From the NCBI GenBank assembly GCA_022478985.1, contig JAKSZP010010627.1:62001-126000 (forward strand): a DNA stretch of 64,000 nucleotides. The letters are read 5' to 3'. The notes below the pieces were generated by a model. That model saw only the letters and a list, made by a program, of their open reading frames with translations, was not told the origin of the DNA and made no database searches. The stretch comes from Massospora cicadina (Eukaryota; Entomophthoromycota; Entomophthoromycetes; Entomophthorales; Entomophthoraceae). The stretch's first letter is position 1. Every line of letters starts with the position of its first letter. Position numbers and translations under genes: made by a program. Positions 58,906 to 64,000 of this stretch are shown here, piece by piece.

Positions 58906-60566
58906 ATGTCCTCAGTCCAACTTCCCGCTGTACATAATGGTGCAGCAGTGAAACCCCTCTAGCATCTTCCAACCAGTAGGGAAACGCTTTTGAACCATAT
59001 TGAACATCTTTTAATTCCTCAGGTCAATACCTTTCCCCAAAGGATCTTGCCCCCCGCCTTGCACTTTCTCAAATGAGCCTCATAGCCCCATTGTGCTCCC
59101 CCAAAGCAAGACGCAATTTGGCCTCCAGGTCAAATATGGCAACTTGTTCCCCTACAACGACAAACAAATAATTGAAATAGCCCAGGCGCTTATGTAGCCT
59201 GCAGACTTTATCAACTTCCAACCCTACAAGGGGTAATTTGAACTCGCTTCACTTGTTAAACTGATGCTGCAATTGCAACCAGCATTCCCCTAATTTTCCA
59301 GGAAACCCCAATCCCAACCATTCGCACCCAGTTGCCTGATGACACCACTCTTATGGTTTAATTCTCAGGCCTCCCCATCCACCTCACCCTGAAACTATAT
59401 ACGACGAAATAATAGCTAGTTTGTCAGTATATGGCGCTGACCCCATTTTACGATTTGTGGTTCCCAACGGAGCCAAATAACTTTGTGGGCCCTCATGACA
59501 TTGCAACCATACGCCAGATAAACAAAATTTACATTTAACCCCCCCTTGCACCATCGTCCCCTCTGCCCCTGACCGCCTTTTTGGGCCAGAGAAGATAAGG
59601 GGTGACGATCTGCCCCATATGTTTTAACCTGGACCACTTAAAGCAGCGCTACCCCACCATAACCCAAGATGTAACCCACATGCTTAGCTCCCCCCATGAT
59701 GCTCCCATAGCCAACATAAAATCATTTTTTAAATGGGGTACAATCCTCTCTCCCCCCACCCAAAATGGTAGATGAAACTGCCACGGATTCAACTAATAAG
59801 GAACTGACATGCCAAACCATTACTCCTACTCCAACTAATCAGGAGCAAGCATGGACCCCAGTAAATTCAAAAAAACCCCACCCATCAATCCAATCCAGCC
59901 CACCCATATGCCAATCAACCTATTGTCTTCAACCAAAATCCATGGGATTATTTGGAGGAAATTGATGATCTTGGAAATCCCATCCTCGACTCAGTCCAGG
60001 CCCCAGGCCTCAAGATGTACCTAAACGCAGAATATGTTCCTCAATTACCAACTCGCCACTATGCTCTATGATCAGATGGTGATGAATTCTTAAATGACCA
60101 CCAACTCACCAAAGAAGCTGTTGCCTCCCCTGATTGTCTCTCCCTCCAAAAGGCCGTAGCAAAATCAGTCTCAGTCTTGGCCAAGGGGGTACCTGCCCCT
60201 GTCCTTCCCCCCATGCAACAAAATCATAAAAAAAGAATTCCTCTGATTCCAACAAATTGCCTACAAGGGTTTACAAAAAGCTGCAATGGTCACAATATTT
60301 GGCCCTAAGACCCACATTACCACAACAACATCGCCACCTTTATCATGCTACCCAAAGTTTGCCTCAAGGCTGAAAAAGCCTTATCTTGATATATTTTAAC
60401 CCTCCTCATAGCTAAATTCGAGCTTCCTGAGCCACTATACTACCTCAACCCCCATTTTGAGGATGCACCCATGCCTGTGCTCTCAGCGCTCTGCTATACA
60501 CTGTCCAACACTGAGGAGGAAGATGAGCCTCCCAATCTCAAAAAACAACCCACCATGGACGCATAG
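58906..60566 (+). pseudogene. Element A zinc-knuckle protein, decayed
   Basis: The ATG at 58906 (MSSVQLPAVHNGAAVK) and TAG at 60564-60566 bound about 550 codons with several frameshifts and stops. Readable parts: ETPIPTIRTQLPDDTTLM near 59305-59360, a YGADPI-type segment near 59430, and the knuckle CPICFNLDHLKQRYP at 59611-59655 (CX2CX4H with Tyr at the last metal position). Further on are ITQDVTHMLSSPHDAP, KMYLNAEYVPQLPTRHYAL (60015-60070), LQKAVAKSVSVLAKGVPAPV and FELPEPLYYLNPHFEDAPMP (60420-60478). The knuckle suggests RNA binding. No catalytic domain is seen. Confidence 0.7.
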
Positions 60567-60701
60567 TTGTTTACCACATCTGACCTGGTTGGTTAATTTT
60601 TGTTTTTTTTATTTTTTGATTCAGTTTTAGTGATAAGCACATCTCTTTCTATTAATTTAAATTCTATTTTAAGATACGTTTTGCTCATTAAAGCTCAGCA
60701 T

Positions 60702-60729
60702 TGTCTATCCCCTAGTCAGCTTGCCTCAG
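60702..60729 (+). promoter_or_regulatory. LINE-type 3' recognition tail of element A
   Basis: TGTCTATCCCCTAGTCAGCT then TGCCTCAG. It aligns with LINE-D 44193-44220 with four or five differences. The function as an RT recognition site is inferred from the position and from sharing among unrelated elements. Confidence 0.65.
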
Positions 60730-60738
60730 TTAAATAAA

Positions 60739-60753
60739 AAGACCAATGAAAAA
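60739..60753. repeat. Target-site duplication of element A, right copy
   Basis: aagaccaatgaaaaa; see 58800-58814. Confidence 0.75.
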
Positions 60754-62696
60754 GGTTGATCTCAAAGAACCATACTTAAACAACTATGGGGAAATCAAAA
60801 AATGGAAGCGGTGCTAAGTTCAGATGCACCAATAAGCGCATGTTTCCATTAGGAAGGGTACTATAACTATAGATTGATCAAACTTGAGTGATTAATTGAA
60901 AACAAGGCCAACCTAATTTATAAAATCCAAAATTAGATGTGTTTCATACCCCATTCGCTAAGTAACTAATTTGAAACATTGTCATTTAGGAGGTAACTTG
61001 TACGTTTTAACGCCATTTCATTACACATGGCTGGGTATCTCGCACTTCCCCTGAACTAACCTGGGAATATCTGGCCTGCACCCAGCGTTGGTCCAAGGTG
61101 TGCCTTAAGTCAGGAAGGTCCTCTATTTTGACCTTTTTGTACTCTTACCGACCAGCCTTGTCCTGGAAGTTGGTCCCTTCAATAAAGTCATGTAAACATG
61201 ACATGATTGGTTATTAACATAAAGTATATTACATAGAGAAAGGGATGGAAATTTTTAATAGATATAACTGCTAAACACTTGTTCTCATGACTCTATAGTT
61301 ACATTCAAATTTATGATTTTATTGCTAAAATAGGCGATCGGGTGATTAACCTGATTATTGTCATGCTGTGCCTGAATGGCACTAATGGCCACAACACTGA
61401 CATTGTCAAAAAGTAGGTGGGGTATTGATATTTGTATGTATTTGTACATTAGATTTGTTTTGTGCCAATTATAAGTCAATAAGGATTGTTATTGTGATGG
61501 ATCCCAATGGAAAGGCATGTTTTTCTGCAAAAGATAAACCAAGAACTCTGCAAGTTTGGAAAAGTGAGGAATAAATTTCTAGTTTTAACTGCTGATCCTC
61601 AGGAATATCTGGTATCCCTGAACCTTTTATAGTGGATATCATGTGTATGGATATAACTTTATCTGGAAATGGTTGGATATCTTTGTTGGTTAACTTATTA
61701 ACTAAAATCTCCATTTCGTGTTAAAAAAATGTGAATTTTATGGGTCTAATCTCAAGGACGCTGACTTTAGTTCAATCAAATACCTGGCATAGGTGGTTAA
61801 GATAAGAGCCAGAGGTATGGGGAAAATTGTTAATATAGTCTAAATATACCAAGACATGGGAAATTTTCAAGTTCCCTGGGATGCTGTCCGTAGCTTTCTG
61901 GAATGTAAAAAGGCGTTGCATGGCCCCTTCAGCATTCAAGTTGGTTAAACAGGCCTTCTTTAATGATGAAAGTGCACTATTATCAGTCCTCCTGGGAAGG
62001 TCTATTTGCCAATACCCGCTGGCTAGGTCAATAGCGGAGAAGTAATGTGAGTCAGCTAGCATCCAAAGAGAATAATTATTCCTGGGTAAAGGATAGCTTT
62101 CTATCGTGTATGATTTAATTCAGCTTGCAATTTTCCTTCACCATGTGATAGGTCCCTTCTTTCTTTTTTACTAACAGGAGAGGCGAAGCTCAAGGGCTTT
62201 GTGACATTTTTAATAGACCAGCCTCCAAAAGCTGTATTAATTTAACAGTTACATTGGTTTCCTACACTTTGGATTTTGGCAAAGCGTATTTCTTATTGGA
62301 GAGGCATCTCAAGTGTCTATCCTATGACTTACTCCAGTCATCTTTCTAAAATTGTAAGGGCCAGAAGAGAAGATATCAGAACTTTAGCTAAGATTTTCTC
62401 AGCGGCCTTTAGTTGGGTTTAGGAGGTCTGAACCAATATTATGTTTGATCCTGGCTATAGTAGAAGAATCCTCTAATCCAAAATCCTGAAGAGTACCGCA
62501 TTTATGTATACCATGTAATTTTTTGATAGGTAAAGGCAAACATAAGCTTGAGGGTCCTTTTTCCACTAAAGTGCACAGTCAAAGTCAGATTACCTAGCAA
62601 AACTGAGATTCTCCCTGAATAAGCGGAGTCTAGAATGCCTGAGCAGGGAAATATCTCCTTGATAAAGTGGATTATCCACATAAGAATATCCAGCTT
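60754..62696 (-). pseudogene. Ty3-IV protease, RT and RNase H, decayed
   Basis: Read from the right: a protease-like piece (GILDSAYSGRISVLLG, 62723-62502), then SPLLLVKKKEGTYHMV near 62190-62150. The RT frame 62062-61772 has FSAIDLASGYWQIDLP and HVLVYLDYINNF, where the YxDD box reads YLDY. A linker follows, then the RNase H start NVSVVAISAIQAQ with HPIAYFSNKIINLN (61479-61285). The segment 61285-60754 is unreadable and ends at the element A insertion. A GC-richer part at 61040-61160 has no clear homology here. Ty3-IV is a family distinct from Ty3-I. Confidence 0.72.
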
Positions 62697-64000
62697 GCTT
62701 TTTTTCTCTGCTTGATAACACATTCAAGCGAATTTAGAATTATAGAGGAACTAAACAACTCCAAAACATTAATAAACAACAAACCACCAATGTCCTTAGT
62801 CTAACTGCCCGCTGCTCCAAAATGTGGCAGTGGCAAAACCCCTAGCTTCTTCCACCCATTGGGGAAACGCCTTTGAACCATATTGACCAGCCCCCTCAAT
62901 CAAACGGGTCTACATTTCCTTAAGAATCTCGCACTTCACCTCACACATTCTCAAATGGTGCCTAACAGCCCCATTATGCTCCCCCAAAGCAAGATGCAAT
63001 TTGGCCAACAGGTCAAATATAGCAACTTAATCCCCTACAACGATAAATAAATAATTAAAATCTCCAGGCGCTTATTCAGCCGGCAAGCTTTATTGACTTC
63101 CGCCCCTATAAGGGATACTTTGACCTCAGCTTCACTTGTTAAGCTGATGCTGCAATTGCAGCAAACATTCTCTAGTGTTCCAGGAAACCCCCATCCCAAC
63201 CACTCTCACCCGGTTGCCTGATGAAATCACTATTGTGGTTCAATTTGCAGGCCTCCTCACCCACCTCCCCTGAACTCTATATAACAAAATCATAGCTATG
63301 TTGTCAGTATATGGCGCTGACCCCATTTTTACAATTTGTGTTTCCCAATGGAGCAAACTGACTAGTGGGCCCTCATGCCTTTGCAACTATATGCTTAATA
63401 TCAAGCAAAATTGACATTTTGATTCCCCTTCGCACCATTGTCCCCTCTGCTGCTGACCACCCTTTCTGGGCTAGAGTAGATAAGGAATGCACAATCTGCC
63501 CCATTTGTTTTGACCTGGACCACTCAAAGCAGCGCTACCCCACCATAACCCAAGATGTAACCCACATGCTTAACTCCCCCCATGATGCTCCCAAGCCAAC
63601 ATAAAATCCTTTTTCAAATGGGGCACAATCCTCCCTCCCCCCACCCAAAATGGTAGAAGAAGTTGCCACGGATTCAACTAATAAGGAACTAACATGCCAA
63701 GCCATTACTCCTAATCCAACTAATCAGGAGCCAGCATGGACCCCAGTAAATAAAAAAAAACCCACCCAGCAATCCAATCCAGCCCACCCATATGCCAATC
63801 AACCTATTGTCTTCAATCTAAAAACCTTGTGATTTGTTTGGAGTAAATTGATGATCTGAGAAATCCCATCCTCGACTAAGTCCAGGCCCCAGGCCTCAAA
63901 ATGTACCTAAACACAGAATATGTCACTCAATTACCAACTCGCCACTATGCTCTTTGATCAAATGGTGATGAATTCTTAAGTGACCACCAACTCACTAAAG
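62697..64000 (+). mobile_element. Element B: second copy of the ORF1-only retroposon, cut by window edge
   Basis: It starts with a T-rich run and tgataacacatt..., aligning with element A from 58815 onward at roughly 88-90% identity. It inserted into the Ty3-IV protease region. If it is as long as A, its 3' tail and duplication lie near 64.6 kb, outside the window. Confidence 0.85.
62790..64000 (+). pseudogene. Element B zinc-knuckle protein, partial and decayed
   Basis: The ATG at 62790 corresponds to 58906 in element A. The best piece is 63365-63604 (79 codons): GPHAFATICLISSKIDILIP, then the knuckle CPICFDLDHSKQRYP at 63497-63541 and TITQDVTHMLNSPHDAPKPT. The last knuckle position is Tyr, as in A. 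A further frame at 63650-63832 matches A at 59765-59965. No catalytic domain; the end lies outside the window. Confidence 0.72.

Larger units (their letters stand above)
58815..60738 (+). mobile_element. Element A: ORF1-only non-LTR retroposon
   Basis: 1.92 kb between a 15-base duplication (13/15), inserted into Ty3-IV. It encodes one long frame with a zinc knuckle and no endonuclease or RT, so it must depend on an enzyme supplied in trans. Its 3' end (60702-60729) is TGTCTATCCCCTAGTCAGCT then TGCCTCAG, followed by ttaaataa. This is nearly the tail of the LINEs. A second copy begins at 62697. It resembles in concept the HAL1-type half-LINEs of mammals, but the protein is not obviously derived from the LINE ORF1s in this window. 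Confidence 0.82.

Noticed and set aside
1..64000. Bacterial-type features (operons, CRISPR arrays, ribosome binding sites) and rRNA genes
   Set aside because: No repeat-spacer array, rRNA segment or prokaryotic gene layout is present; the content is eukaryotic retroelements.

Overview
The window is a graveyard of nested retrotransposons from a eukaryotic nuclear genome. I see no host gene, rRNA or functional tRNA gene. A filamentous fungus with an expanded, repeat-rich genome (rust-like, for example) is the most plausible source. This rests only on the element mix: L1-type LINEs with an AP endonuclease and a CCHC ORF1, and Ty3/gypsy elements including a chromodomain-bearing chromovirus. The sequence alone does not fix the taxon. 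LINE copies of one family differ partly by CpG-to-TpG/CpA changes, which fits old methylated repeats.

Layout. 1-2.1 kb: minus-strand Ty3 gag-protease relic. 2.58-7.84 kb: LINE-A (minus, full length). 8.9-9.53 kb: relic of a plus-strand reverse transcriptase. 9.53-21.75 kb: Ty3-I copy 1 (plus), carrying LINE-B (9.78-15.1 kb, minus) at its damaged 5' LTR and a solo LTR (16.99-18.05 kb) in its protease-RT linker. 21.75-30.13 kb: Ty3-II, a plus-strand chromovirus split by LINE-C (24.26-29.53 kb, minus). 30.1-37.3 kb: Ty3-III (minus) interrupted by three LTR-like inserts. 38.47-38.97 kb: a Ty3-II-type LTR holding a tRNA-derived SINE. 40.16-44.24 kb: LINE-D (plus, 5'-truncated). 44.60-50.86 kb: Ty3-I copy 2 (minus), complete with both LTRs. 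50.98-56.0 kb: a direct-repeat pair around a decayed minus-strand reading frame of unknown family. 56.7-57.2 kb: protease-like relic. 57.2-62.7 kb: Ty3-IV (minus), split by element A (58.8-60.7 kb). 62.7-64 kb: element B, a second copy of A that runs off the window.

The most interesting signal is a shared 3' terminus. Four LINEs from two families, the ORF1-only element A (its own long target-site duplication) and, more weakly, the tRNA-derived SINE (perfect 16-bp duplication) all end in a related sequence, roughly GTCYRTCCCCTGGTCRGCCT followed by TCCTCR and an A-rich tail. This looks like a three-tier parasitic system: autonomous LINEs supply endonuclease and reverse transcriptase, while a protein-coding non-autonomous element and a Pol III SINE borrow the LINE 3' recognition end.

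Almost every coding region is broken by stops and frameshifts, so coordinates of pseudogenes are outer limits of recognisable homology, not exact exon boundaries. LTR and duplication boundaries are given to the base where the sequence allows.
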